From: Bacteroidia bacterium
GTDB taxonomy: Bacteria; Bacteroidota; Bacteroidia; JADZBD01
Direction: 5' to 3'
DNA: 64,000 nucleotides
Assembly (NCBI GenBank): GCA_020852255.1
Contig: JADZBD010000002.1
Coordinates: 409,531 to 473,530 of the forward strand
The position numbers were made by a program, and so were the translations under genes. Positions 8,452-15,633 of the stretch are shown piece after piece; the first letter of the stretch is position 1, and each line of letters starts with the position of its first letter. The notes below the pieces were generated by a model, which saw only the letters and a program-made list of their open reading frames with translations, was not told the DNA's origin and made no database searches.

Positions 8452-9078
8452 TTGAAATAACTGATAAGCAATCTCTAAAATGAACACATCATTACGTTTA
8501 TTCCTATTACGGGTTTTCTTGACTCCGATTGTTGCTGCTTTTGGTTTTTTAATCCTCACGTCATTCCAAAAGGATGAACAGTCCATTGAAATCCCAGCCG
8601 ACTTGGATAAAGAGACCGTTGTATTCAGCAAATCTATCATCATAAAAGCGTGGGTAGCTAACGCAGGGGGATATTTTGGACAGAAAGGGGAAGTTGAGAA
8701 AACTGAAAGAAAGCTTGTTGATAAAGAATTTAACGAATGTAAGAAAGCCTTTGAAAAATATCCTTTCAAATGTGTATTTGTAGATGCCAATTGCATTGCC
8801 ACTACCTTTTCTGATACTGGCTGGGCAATGAATTGTAAGGATATTGACTTCCCGAAGGATGCCAAGTATGAATTCATTCTTCCTGAGGACAAATCCGACA
8901 TTCTTCAAAATTACAACCTTCAAATTAGGGAAATCAGTTCAGGTAAGACATTCAAAATTATCAAAGTTTCGCATGGTATGGACTTTACGGATCGTTCTGC
9001 AAATAAAGTTATTAGGGCTATTAAGGAGAAGTATAGCAAATAATATGAATTGAAATAACTGACGAACAATAATTAAAA
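8452..9078 (+). repeat. Tandem gene duplication including the upstream leader (paralogue 1 and 2 units)
   Basis: The leaders at 8452-8480 and 9050-9078 both read TTGAAATAACTGA, then an AT-rich stretch containing CAAT and ending AAAATG. The downstream proteins are paralogous along their full length. The unit length is about 598 nt. The second copy lies at 9050-9647. Confidence 0.6.
8480..9043 (+). CDS. Secreted/membrane-anchored protein of unknown function (paralogue 1)
   Basis: I do not recognise this 187-residue protein. An N-terminal hydrophobic segment (about 8-28) suggests export or anchoring. The mature part is lysine-rich with the conserved phrases EIPADLDKETVVFSK, KYPFKCVF and DAKYEFILPE, and the C terminus is VIRAIKEKYSK. 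The next locus (9078-9647) encodes a clear paralogue of nearly the same length with EIPDDLDREKIIFSK, KYPFK and VIKEIKKKYGK. The 5' leader is also shared (TTGAAATAACTGA before both starts), so the pair arose by tandem duplication of the whole transcription unit. It lies in the accessory region after tRNA-Glu. Confidence 0.75.
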   Translation: MNTSLRLFLLRVFLTPIVAAFGFLILTSFQKDEQSIEIPADLDKETVVFSKSIIIKAWVANAGGYFGQKGEVEKTERKLVDKEFNECKKAFEKYPFKCVFVDANCIATTFSDTGWAMNCKDIDFPKDAKYEFILPEDKSDILQNYNLQIREISSGKTFKIIKVSHGMDFTDRSANKVIRAIKEKYSK

Positions 9079-9647
9079 TGAGGAAGCGCATGAAAGGATT
9101 TGCTAAACTAATTCGGCTCAAACCAGCCATGATTTGCCTTTCATTTGTAGTTTTTACATCTTTCAATTCATCAGATATTAAAACAGAGATCCCTGATGAT
9201 CTTGATAGGGAAAAAATAATATTCAGCAAGGGTGCCCTGATGAACGCAAATAAAATCTGGGCATATAAAGAATATAAGGACGAACTTAATTTCGCTTACA
9301 AAAAATGTATTAATGAATTAAAAAAATATCCGTTCAAATACTTAACTGTTTAGGCAGAGGGGCATGTGCCGAATCCGACATTTCTTGACACAGCTTCAAT
9401 AACGGTTACAGAACTTGCAAAGCCAACGGCCGACGAAGCTAAATATGAATTCAAATATGTATTTCATCATAAAGATAAGAATCCAAGCGGTCCATTTCCT
9501 AAAGATTTTTACGCATTAATAATAGTAGACAGAAAAACGGGCAAGGTTTATCAACCTTATAAGAAAACTGTGGGGATGGCCGGCGTAGGGGCATCCGTAA
9601 ATCTTAAAGAAGTAATAAAGGAAATCAAAAAGAAATATGGTAAGTAG
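9078..9647 (+). pseudogene. Second copy of the secreted paralogue, interrupted by an in-frame TAG
   Basis: The frame starting at ATG 9078 reaches TAG at 9351-9353 after 91 codons and then stays open in the same frame to the TAG stop at 9645-9647. Read through, it would be about 189 codons, almost the same as the 187-residue neighbour at 8480. Similarity continues on both sides of the stop (KYPFK before; DEAKYEF and VIKEIKKKYGK after). It is therefore one gene broken by a nonsense codon, not two genes. A GTG at 9366 could start the second half, but that half would lack a signal peptide. A sequencing error is possible. Confidence 0.8.
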
Positions 9648-9699
9648 GAGGCAATTCGGATCGAACTTATAGCGTTTTTATTCGTCAAATATTCACACA

Positions 9700-12246
9700 A
9701 TGAAAAGTAACGTTCTTTTTGTTTTAATTTTCTTCCTGCACTCCACTTCCTTTTCCCAAAGTTGCCCTGCCATTTTTCCTCAGGATACCGCTTTGTTTTC
9801 TGTTCCCTTTTGGACCAGCGCCTTTGTCACCGGCGACTTCAATACAGATGGCCTTTCAGACCTGGCATACGTCAATCGTAATGATGGCACCCTAAGTGTT
9901 CGAATCGGAAACGGGAATCTGAGCTTTCAGCCAGAAGTTAACTATGCCACACAATCCAATGCCTTTGATATTCTCACGGACGATTTTAACAATGACCTTA
10001 TTCCGGATCTCGCCGTAACAAATCCATCAGCACAAGGAGTTTCGGTGCTTCTTGGAAATGGCAATGGCACCTTTCAAGCTGCTGTCCTTTTTGTAACAAT
10101 CACCGGAAATCCATATCGTATTGCATCCGGTGATGTGAATGGAGATGGCAACAGGGAAATACTGTATTCCAATCTGAATGATGATGTAGTCGCTCTTCTT
10201 CCCGGCAACGGTAACGGAACATTCCAGCTTGGCGCACTCTATTTTTGTGATGCCAACGGCGAGGGGCTTACCTGTGCTGATTTTAACGGGGACGGGCGGG
10301 CCGACGTTGTAGTTGCAAATAACCCTTCAAATTCTGTATCATTTCTGGCCGGTAATGGTAATAATTCCCTGCAATCCCCGGTGAATTATTCCGTGAGCGC
10401 AAATCCACTGGACGTGGCTACTGAAGATATTGATCTCGATGGAATTAAGGATTTGCTCGTTGTAACATATAATAATCTTTGTATCCTAAAAGGAAACGGA
10501 AACGGGACATTTCAAAACAGCATATCCATCCCCACCCAGGCAATGGGTGGTTGCCGCTTGAATATTTCCGATCTCAATTCAGATGGATTCGTAGATATTG
10601 TCATCGCTAACTCCTACAGCGCAGACGTGAGCGTTTTTCCGGGAAATGGAACTGTAAATCCATCTGCACCGGTGGTATATTCCGCGGGAGCTTTTATTTC
10701 TCTATTTTGTATTGATATTGCAGATTTCGACCAGGACTCTTATCCGGATATCGCTTATATGGATTTAACCAATTACGAATTTCATGTTCTTCGGGGTAAT
10801 GGAACCGGTGTATTTCCTGCGGCGACAAATTATCAAATTACCGGCGGATGGGGCCCCCGTGCGCTTGCTACAGCTGATCTGAATGGTGATGGGAATCTTG
10901 ACCTCGTGACGGCAAATCAAAATACAAATAATCTAAGTGTAATGTACGGATCCGGATCAGGAACGTTTCAGTCGAGTACCAATTATTCAGTTGGAACGAG
11001 CCCATTCGCTATAATTAGCGCCGACTTAGAGGGGGACGGGGACAGTGATCTCGTTGTAACAAACGAAGGAAGTGCGAATATTTCTATTCTCTTAAATAGT
11101 GGTACAGGCATATTTGCGCCAGCTGTGAATTATTCTGTAGGCACAAATCCAAGGCATATTGCTGTGGCCGATTTCGACACTAACGGTATCCGGGACATTG
11201 CCGTTACTAATATCGGTAGTGCAAATGTCTCTGTGCTCCTGGGATTGGGAAGCGGTCTTTATGCTTCTGCAGTGAATTTTATTGTAAATGCGCAGCCTGA
11301 CGGAATAGCTGCTTCTGATTTTGATGGCGATTCTATTCTCGATCTTTTCGTAGTCACAAATTACAGTTACTGTTTCCTGAAGGGTATAGGGAATGGAAGT
11401 TTTGCCCCTTCTATCCCTACCGCTACCACCTCATACCGGCTGGCAATGGTCTACGATTTCAATCAGGATTCTATTCCTGACGTTGCCTGTAACCGGGCTT
11501 CAATTCCTGCAATTACTATTTTCCTGGGACAGGGAAATGGAACATTCCTCACTTCCTCCACTGTATCCACCTTTATTGGGATTCAGTCCTTTGTACTTTC
11601 TGATCTTAACGGGGATCTCAAACCCGATTTCGTGGTGGCGGAGGGCGCCTCGTCACAGTTGATCTGCACGGTTTTAAATTTGGGAAATCTATTCTTCAGC
11701 ACACCAAATATTTATCGAACGGATTCAGAGCCATATTGGATTGCGCCCGGAGACTTTAACGGCGATTATAAGAATGATATAGCGGCCATTGCCAAACGAT
11801 CAAATACCGTTTCGGTTTTATTGAATAATACTCCTAATTACTTTATTCATGATACCACAGTTACAATTTGCGCAGGCGACAGCTTCTTGCTATATGGCAA
11901 TTACTATTTAACAGGGGGCATCTATTATGACAGCATGTTTGTCGCAGTTAATGGCTGTGACAGTCTACATTTCTCGGAAATTGAGGTGATTCCCTGTACA
12001 GGTATAAGTGATTCAGACTTCGGACCTGAAATGTTACGTATTTTCCCTAACCCGGCAAATGATTGGGTAACCGTCCTAGGCTCAGGTGATTTTAATCTAT
12101 TCGACATGACAGGAAATTCTGTTCTGGCAAAGCGTAACGTGAGCGGCCGAACGGAGATTTGTGTTTCATCCCTTTGTCCGGGAATCTATGTAGCTGAACT
12201 CATCAGCAGTAGCGGCGTTCTTAGAACTAGGTTGATTCGTAATTAA
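9700..12246 (+). CDS. FG-GAP/VCBS-repeat secreted protein with T9SS type-A sorting domain
   Basis: This 848-residue protein has a signal peptide (MKSNVLFVLIFFLHSTSFSQ). About a dozen FG-GAP/VCBS-type repeats fill residues 30-715; each has a calcium-loop-like core such as DFNTDGLSDLAYV, DVNGDGNREI or DLNGDGNLDLV, followed by LGNGNGTF. This is an integrin-alpha-like beta-propeller fold. A short segment at about 720-765 contains CAGDSFLLYGNYY and NGCDSLHFSE. The C-terminal type-A T9SS signal begins at about 778 (LRIFPNPANDWVTV) and ends in RTRLIRN. It is probably surface-bound or released, with an adhesion or matrix role by analogy. It is followed by 677 nt without a credible gene. Confidence 0.9.
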   Translation: MKSNVLFVLIFFLHSTSFSQSCPAIFPQDTALFSVPFWTSAFVTGDFNTDGLSDLAYVNRNDGTLSVRIGNGNLSFQPEVNYATQSNAFDILTDDFNNDLIPDLAVTNPSAQGVSVLLGNGNGTFQAAVLFVTITGNPYRIASGDVNGDGNREILYSNLNDDVVALLPGNGNGTFQLGALYFCDANGEGLTCADFNGDGRADVVVANNPSNSVSFLAGNGNNSLQSPVNYSVSANPLDVATEDIDLDGIKDLLVVTYNNLCILKGNGNGTFQNSISIPTQAMGGCRLNISDLNSDGFVDIVIANSYSADVSVFPGNGTVNPSAPVVYSAGAFISLFCIDIADFDQDSYPDIAYMDLTNYEFHVLRGNGTGVFPAATNYQITGGWGPRALATADLNGDGNLDLVTANQNTNNLSVMYGSGSGTFQSSTNYSVGTSPFAIISADLEGDGDSDLVVTNEGSANISILLNSGTGIFAPAVNYSVGTNPRHIAVADFDTNGIRDIAVTNIGSANVSVLLGLGSGLYASAVNFIVNAQPDGIAASDFDGDSILDLFVVTNYSYCFLKGIGNGSFAPSIPTATTSYRLAMVYDFNQDSIPDVACNRASIPAITIFLGQGNGTFLTSSTVSTFIGIQSFVLSDLNGDLKPDFVVAEGASSQLICTVLNLGNLFFSTPNIYRTDSEPYWIAPGDFNGDYKNDIAAIAKRSNTVSVLLNNTPNYFIHDTTVTICAGDSFLLYGNYYLTGGIYYDSMFVAVNGCDSLHFSEIEVIPCTGISDSDFGPEMLRIFPNPANDWVTVLGSGDFNLFDMTGNSVLAKRNVSGRTEICVSSLCPGIYVAELISSSGVLRTRLIRN

Positions 12247-12326
12247 TGGAAATTCTGCCGAAACAGACCCAATAACTACTCGAGCCCTACCTAAAAAAGA
12301 GCCGTAAACTTCCAGAACAAACTCAT

Positions 12327-12535
12327 ACAATTGGATGGCAATGCTTTACCTTTTCCATTACAATACCTTAGATTTTCCTACGCAAAGCCTAGAATTACCC
12401 TTGAAAATCCTTGTCTTTTCCTTGATTTTCCCTTGTTATTACCGTCTTTTATCGGCCTTTTGTCGTGGGTTTATCGTAATTGCAATGTAATTGAGTCGTG
12501 GTTGAGCCGTGGTTTAGTCGTGGCTTGGTCATCTT
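12327..12535 (+). repeat. Degenerate tandem array with an 11-nt period (about 19 units)
   Basis: Read in steps of 11 from 12327, most units share a T/A-rich first half, a C-C/G core at positions 6-7 and a T-G-rich end. Examples are AAAATCCTTGT (12404), TTTTCCCTTGT (12426), TTTATCGTAAT (12470), TGAGTCGTGGT (12492), TGAGCCGTGGT (12503) and TTAGTCGTGGC (12514). The phase is kept for about 200 nt with almost no slippage. The units are too degenerate and spacer-free for CRISPR, and 11 is not a coding period. The function is unknown. A related, shorter array in the opposite orientation is at 15512-15577. Confidence 0.65.
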
Positions 12536-12571
12536 AGAACAGGGCAATTCCTGGCTTTTGCGTTGGCGTTA

Positions 12572-12678
12572 TCATTTTTCCGCCTCCTTTGCATCCCGTT
12601 TTGCCAAACTTACCAGATTCCGGCAGGCGTTAGAACAGTAAAGAGCATTTTTCTTCCATGCCCAGTACTCATCAGTTT
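12572..12678 (-). pseudogene. Short decayed coding fragment with a CSNAC motif
   Basis: The minus strand reads about 34 codons without a start codon, from just after an in-frame TAA to a TGA at 12572-12574. The translation includes EYWAWKKNALYCSNACRNLV. The CSNACR part resembles small zinc-ribbon-like proteins common on mobile elements, but this is weak. Its stop overlaps an ATG that opens a 13-codon frame ending at 12534. It is best treated as a remnant, or possibly chance. Confidence 0.3.
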
Positions 12679-12710
12679 AAGCGGAATTTCCAACCAGATT
12701 ATACCCTAAA

Positions 12711-12777
12711 ATACCCCCCTTTCAGGTTTCCTAATGGGTTTCCTTTTTTCTCATCCAAAAATTGGAAACCTAATCGG
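12711..12777 (+). repeat. 67-nt flanking repeat, copy 1
   Basis: This copy begins ATACCCCCC and contains CAGGTTTCC, a run of pyrimidines, then CCAAAAATTGGAAACCT. It matches 15862-15928 in the same orientation at 54 of 67 positions by hand alignment. GGTTTCC and GGAAACC inside it form an inverted pair. The two copies bracket the toxin-antitoxin, transposase and kinase genes. Confidence 0.75.
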
Positions 12778-12896
12778 AGCTGATTTTCTACAACTAATGA
12801 GCGGAGAAGCGGTCAATATGATGTTTATAACAGGCTGAATATCAACAGATGAAAAAATACATGTAGACCTTTAGTGCTACTTCAGAAAATAGTCAG

Positions 12897-12904
12897 TATA
12901 TTTG
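12897..12904 (+). promoter_or_regulatory. -7 promoter box (TATATTTG) of the toxin-antitoxin operon
   Basis: TATATTTG is a perfect TAnnTTTG box ending 19 nt before the toxin ATG at 12924. No convincing -33 TTTG is seen at the usual 19-21 nt. It is the best promoter candidate for the higBA-type pair. Confidence 0.5.
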
Positions 12905-12923
12905 TAATTCAGAGGTGATATAA

Positions 12924-13262
12924 ATGCAGGAAATAAAAGTAGAATTCCTCAAGGAGGCCGAAGACTTTCTTGATGAAGTGAATCCCAAGGCGAGAAAAAA
13001 GATTTTCTCGGACATCAGTAAGACCAGGGCAGGACTACGTGGAGAGTGGTTCTGCAAAATGCCAGGAACGGATGATATTTGGGAATTCCGAACATTGTTT
13101 AACAAAACGTACTATCGGGTGTTTGCGTTTTGGCATAAAAGAGGGGAACAGGAAACACTCGTGATTTGTACCAACGGAATAGTTAAGACCACGGCAAAGA
13201 CTCCGAGGGGCGACATTGAACGAGCGGAAAGAATAAAAAAGGAATACATGGAAGGCAGTTAG
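12924..13262 (+). CDS. higB: HigB/RelE-superfamily (Gp49-like) toxin
   Basis: This 112-residue basic protein fits the phage-derived Gp49-like/HigB toxin family. It has an N-terminal helix (EFLKEAEDFLDEVNPKARKKI), then WFCKMPGTDDIWEFRTLFNKTYYRVFAFW, then TTAKTPRGDIERAERIKKEY at the end. Family members are ribosome-dependent mRNA endonucleases. The central ElWEfR-type strand (DIWEFR) and the C-terminal basic helix are the recognised features. The toxin gene comes first and a helix-turn-helix antitoxin follows 91 nt later, the order typical of higBA loci. It lies in the accessory region beside a transposase remnant. Confidence 0.85.
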   Translation: MQEIKVEFLKEAEDFLDEVNPKARKKIFSDISKTRAGLRGEWFCKMPGTDDIWEFRTLFNKTYYRVFAFWHKRGEQETLVICTNGIVKTTAKTPRGDIERAERIKKEYMEGS

Positions 13263-13353
13263 CTGAATACAATTACCAAATGATACGCTTTGAATTTTCA
13301 AAAGGGGAATCACAAAGCAGGTTTCTAATAACGAGAAAAAGAAACTCAAGGAC

Positions 13354-13698
13354 ATGCAGACGCAAAAGAAAAGTGTAAAAAGGCAGACCAAAAGCCTGGA
13401 AGAACTTGAAGACAAGTACTTCGGAAAAAAAGGTTCTCAAGAAAGAGAAGTTTACGAGAGTCAGGTCCGACTTGAAATAATCGGTGAATTGCTCAAGCAA
13501 ATGAGGGAGGACAATAATTTAACGCAATCGCAGCTTGCCAAAAAACTGGGCATGCACAAGGCGTATGTGTCAAAAATTGAGAACAACGTCAAAACGCAGC
13601 GGCTGGATACCATTTTAAAACTTATGAAGGTCCTCAAGGGACATCTCTTCATCAGGTTATCCGATAAGGAGGGAACCAGAGAAGTTGAACTTGTTTAA
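13354..13698 (+). CDS. higA: XRE-family helix-turn-helix antitoxin (HigA-like)
   Basis: This 114-residue protein has a charged N-terminal part (about 1-40) likely to bind the toxin. An XRE/Cro helix-turn-helix at about 50-100 (NLTQSQLAKKLGMHKAYVSKI) follows. The C terminus is a short strand-rich tail (LFIRLSDKEGTREVELV). HigA-type antitoxins neutralise the toxin and repress their own promoter, here probably the box at 12897-12904. The 91-nt gap from the toxin gene is longer than usual, so some independent expression is possible. A strong terminator follows at 13722-13749. Confidence 0.85.
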   Translation: MQTQKKSVKRQTKSLEELEDKYFGKKGSQEREVYESQVRLEIIGELLKQMREDNNLTQSQLAKKLGMHKAYVSKIENNVKTQRLDTILKLMKVLKGHLFIRLSDKEGTREVELV

Positions 13699-13721
13699 CG
13701 CAGTTTCCACTAATGAACCCC

Positions 13722-13749
13722 AAGCCTCAGAGCAATCTGGGGCTTTTTT
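13722..13749 (+). terminator. Rho-independent terminator after higA
   Basis: AAGCCTCAGA (13722-13731) and TCTGGGGCTT (13736-13745) form a 10-bp stem with one G-U pair, closed by a GCAA tetraloop and followed by six T residues from 13744. It ends the toxin-antitoxin operon. Confidence 0.9.
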
Positions 13750-13776
13750 ATTACCTTTAAGACGCGTGAACGTGGA

Positions 13777-14445
13777 TTGATCACCGCTCCACATCATATT
13801 GTTTTGAGTGCGGCCAATGAGTTCAAAAGAAAAACAACTTTTGTGAATGAAATGTGGCAGACTGATTTTTCTTATTTCCGCATCACTGGTTGGGGCAATT
13901 ATTACATGAGTTCGGTGATGGATGATTACTCTCGATTTCTCATCGTTGGAGATTTGCTCTCCACCATGAAAGCAGAAGATGCCAGAGCAACAATTGATAA
14001 AGCGATCATCAGCTCCGGCATATCACCCAACAAAATGCCGAAGCTTTTATCTGACAACGGGTCCTGTTACATTGCTCAGGAGTTCAGGGCATACTTAAAG
14101 CTCAAGGGCATCCACCAGATAAACGGCGCTCCTTGTCATCCCCAAACCCAAGGTAAAATAGAACGGTATCATCGTACAATCAAGAATGTTGTCCTGCTCG
14201 AGAATTACTATTCTCCCGAAGAATTGCAACGTGCCATTACTAAGTTCGTCCATTATTACAACTACGAGCGCTACCATGAATCACTTGACAACATGACACC
14301 AGCCGACGTTTATTTTGGCCGGGCAGAAAAAGTGAGGAGAAATCGAGAAAAAATTAAACGAGAAACAATGTTTAAAAGAAAGGAGGACTACTTCAAACAA
14401 AAGCTCATTTTAGAAAAACAAAAATTAGAAGTAACTTTGAATTAA
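13777..14445 (+). pseudogene. 5'-truncated IS3-family transposase (rve catalytic domain)
   Basis: The 222 residues cover the integrase catalytic core of an IS3-type OrfB. The catalytic triad is present: D30 (WQTDFSYF), D93 (LLSDNGSCY) and E129 (QGKIERYHRT), with the 35-residue D-E spacing of the family. The helix-turn-helix and orfA parts are missing. In-frame similarity to the family starts at about 13759 (KTRERGLI), directly after the higA terminator, and the listed start is only a TTG. The 3' end ends in a lysine-rich helix. It is most likely an IS remnant whose left part was deleted; no terminal inverted repeats were identified. Confidence 0.8.
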
Positions 14446-14736
14446 ATGCTCAAACACTATATAAGTTCATGCAGCAATCCTCAACACTTTATCCTGAAGA
14501 TGTACAAATTGGAAGACTTCATCTGTGAACACGACAGGCAAGTTCTCTTAAGAATTACTGGATCGGATGATGTGAAGCAGGCACTTATTCTACTCTACCA
14601 CGAGCAAGAGCACATAAGGGAAGATTTTTTCAGAAATTTACATGCTGAAACCAAATCGAATCTGACGGAGTTGATAGAAAGAATTAATAGCCTTATTTCA
14701 AAGCAGGCCGCGGCTGATATTCTGAGTTCGAATTAA
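14446..14736 (+). CDS. Small protein of unknown function after the transposase remnant
   Basis: I do not recognise this 96-residue, mostly helical protein (for example HDRQVLLRITGSDDVKQAL and LIERINSLISKQAAADIL). Its ATG immediately follows the transposase stop with no gap, so translation may be coupled. An alternative start is the later ATG of MYKLEDF. There is no signal peptide or cysteine motif. It may be a genuine accessory gene or a chance frame within the remnant. Confidence 0.5.
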   Translation: MLKHYISSCSNPQHFILKMYKLEDFICEHDRQVLLRITGSDDVKQALILLYHEQEHIREDFFRNLHAETKSNLTELIERINSLISKQAAADILSSN

Positions 14737-14782
14737 TCAATATGCCGAATGAGCGTTACATTATGAATACTAATTTGCCCTA

Positions 14783-14813
14783 TTGCCAAATTTGGCTGAA
14801 AATCGTACCTTTG
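14783..14813 (+). promoter_or_regulatory. Promoter of the polyvalent-type kinase (leaderless)
   Basis: A -33 TTG (14783-14785) and a perfect -7 box TACCTTTG (14806-14813) are 20 nt apart. The ATG at 14819 begins 5 nt after the box, so transcription should start at or next to the start codon. Confidence 0.7.
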
Positions 14814-14818
14814 TATAA

Positions 14819-15469
14819 ATGTCCGTAAAGCATGAATTACAGGATATCATTTCAGGAAATGGACCGGTTAGGAATGGAAAAACTATCCAGGCAATCACCG
14901 GCTACCTTAGAGGAAAAAAGAAGGCAGTTCAGGGAGCTGAAAAAGCGAAGCAGGTCAAAGAACAGGAAACGCAGACCCTCATAGAGTATATTGATATCAA
15001 TAAGCTCTGGTACAGTGCCATCGATGAATCAAAATATATCGGCGAAGGTGCTGAACAAAAGATTTACGACTCCCCGGATCCTGATTTCATCATTAAACTC
15101 AACGACGGAATATTTTACGAACAGTGGGAAGACTATTTTAACAGCCTTCTGATCCATAACTATTTTTTTCCGCACCTGGCCTACGAGCTCCTTGGATTTT
15201 ATATGCCTGATGATAAACTTTTCACCGTTGTCCGGCAGCCCTTCGTACGGGCGACAGGCAACACCGACCTTGAAAATGTCAAAGAATTTCTGACTGCGAA
15301 CGGTTTCCTGAATAAAAAGGGAAATGATTACTACCATCCCGGGCTTGGACTTATCCTGGAGGATCTGCACGATGAAAATGTACTTACGGAAGACGGCGCG
15401 CTGCAGTTCATTGATACTGTTTTTTTCCTGACCCCTTCCTTTTATGAAAAAGATCTGGGAAAAGTTTGA
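14819..15469 (+). CDS. Stand-alone polyvalent-protein-type atypical kinase
   Basis: This 216-residue protein has a basic helical N terminus (about 1-50), then a compact kinase-like domain. Visible parts are the nucleotide loop GEGAEQKIY (75-83), the lysine in FIIKLND (K93), the catalytic-loop equivalent LEDLHDENVL (about 180-189) and the metal-binding aspartate in FIDTVFF (about 197-203). This matches the Ser/Thr/Tyr kinase domain described in phage and mobile-element polyvalent proteins. There it is one module of a huge protein; here it is alone with its own promoter. A role in modifying host proteins or in element conflict is inferred from the family. The stop is followed by 593 nt without a gene. 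Confidence 0.75.
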   Translation: MSVKHELQDIISGNGPVRNGKTIQAITGYLRGKKKAVQGAEKAKQVKEQETQTLIEYIDINKLWYSAIDESKYIGEGAEQKIYDSPDPDFIIKLNDGIFYEQWEDYFNSLLIHNYFFPHLAYELLGFYMPDDKLFTVVRQPFVRATGNTDLENVKEFLTANGFLNKKGNDYYHPGLGLILEDLHDENVLTEDGALQFIDTVFFLTPSFYEKDLGKV

Positions 15470-15511
15470 TCCTGATTTCAATGTGTAATTACTGCACATC
15501 GAATTCAAATC

Positions 15512-15577
15512 CCAGTAACCATCCAGTAACCAAAAAAGGTAAAACAAGGTCAAAAAAGGGGTAGGCAAGGAGAAATC
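15512..15577 (+). repeat. Short array with an 11-nt period, including two copies of CCAGTAACCA
   Basis: CCAGTAACCA occurs at 15512-15521 and 15523-15532. The phase continues as AAAAGGTAAAA, CAAGGTCAAAA, AAGGGGTAGGC and AAGGAGAAATC in 11-nt steps. On the opposite strand these units look like those at 12327-12535 (CCTT cores). Function is unknown. Confidence 0.5.
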
Positions 15578-15633
15578 GAAAATGTTAATCTGTTGACTTT
15601 GTTTACTTTAATTTCCTATGGTTTACCGGGTGT

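Noticed and set aside
9351-9353. Amber recoding (pyrrolysine or programmed readthrough) in the second secreted paralogue
   Set aside because: No stem-loop or recoding context is visible, copy 1 has no stop at this point, and simple gene decay explains it.
12327-12535. CRISPR array
   Set aside because: Units are 11 nt, contiguous and degenerate with no spacers, and there are no cas genes.
12331-12537. 68-codon open frame on the plus strand after the FG-GAP gene
   Set aside because: It lies entirely in the 11-nt array, where a periodic sequence keeps the frame open by chance; no start signal or protein-like composition.
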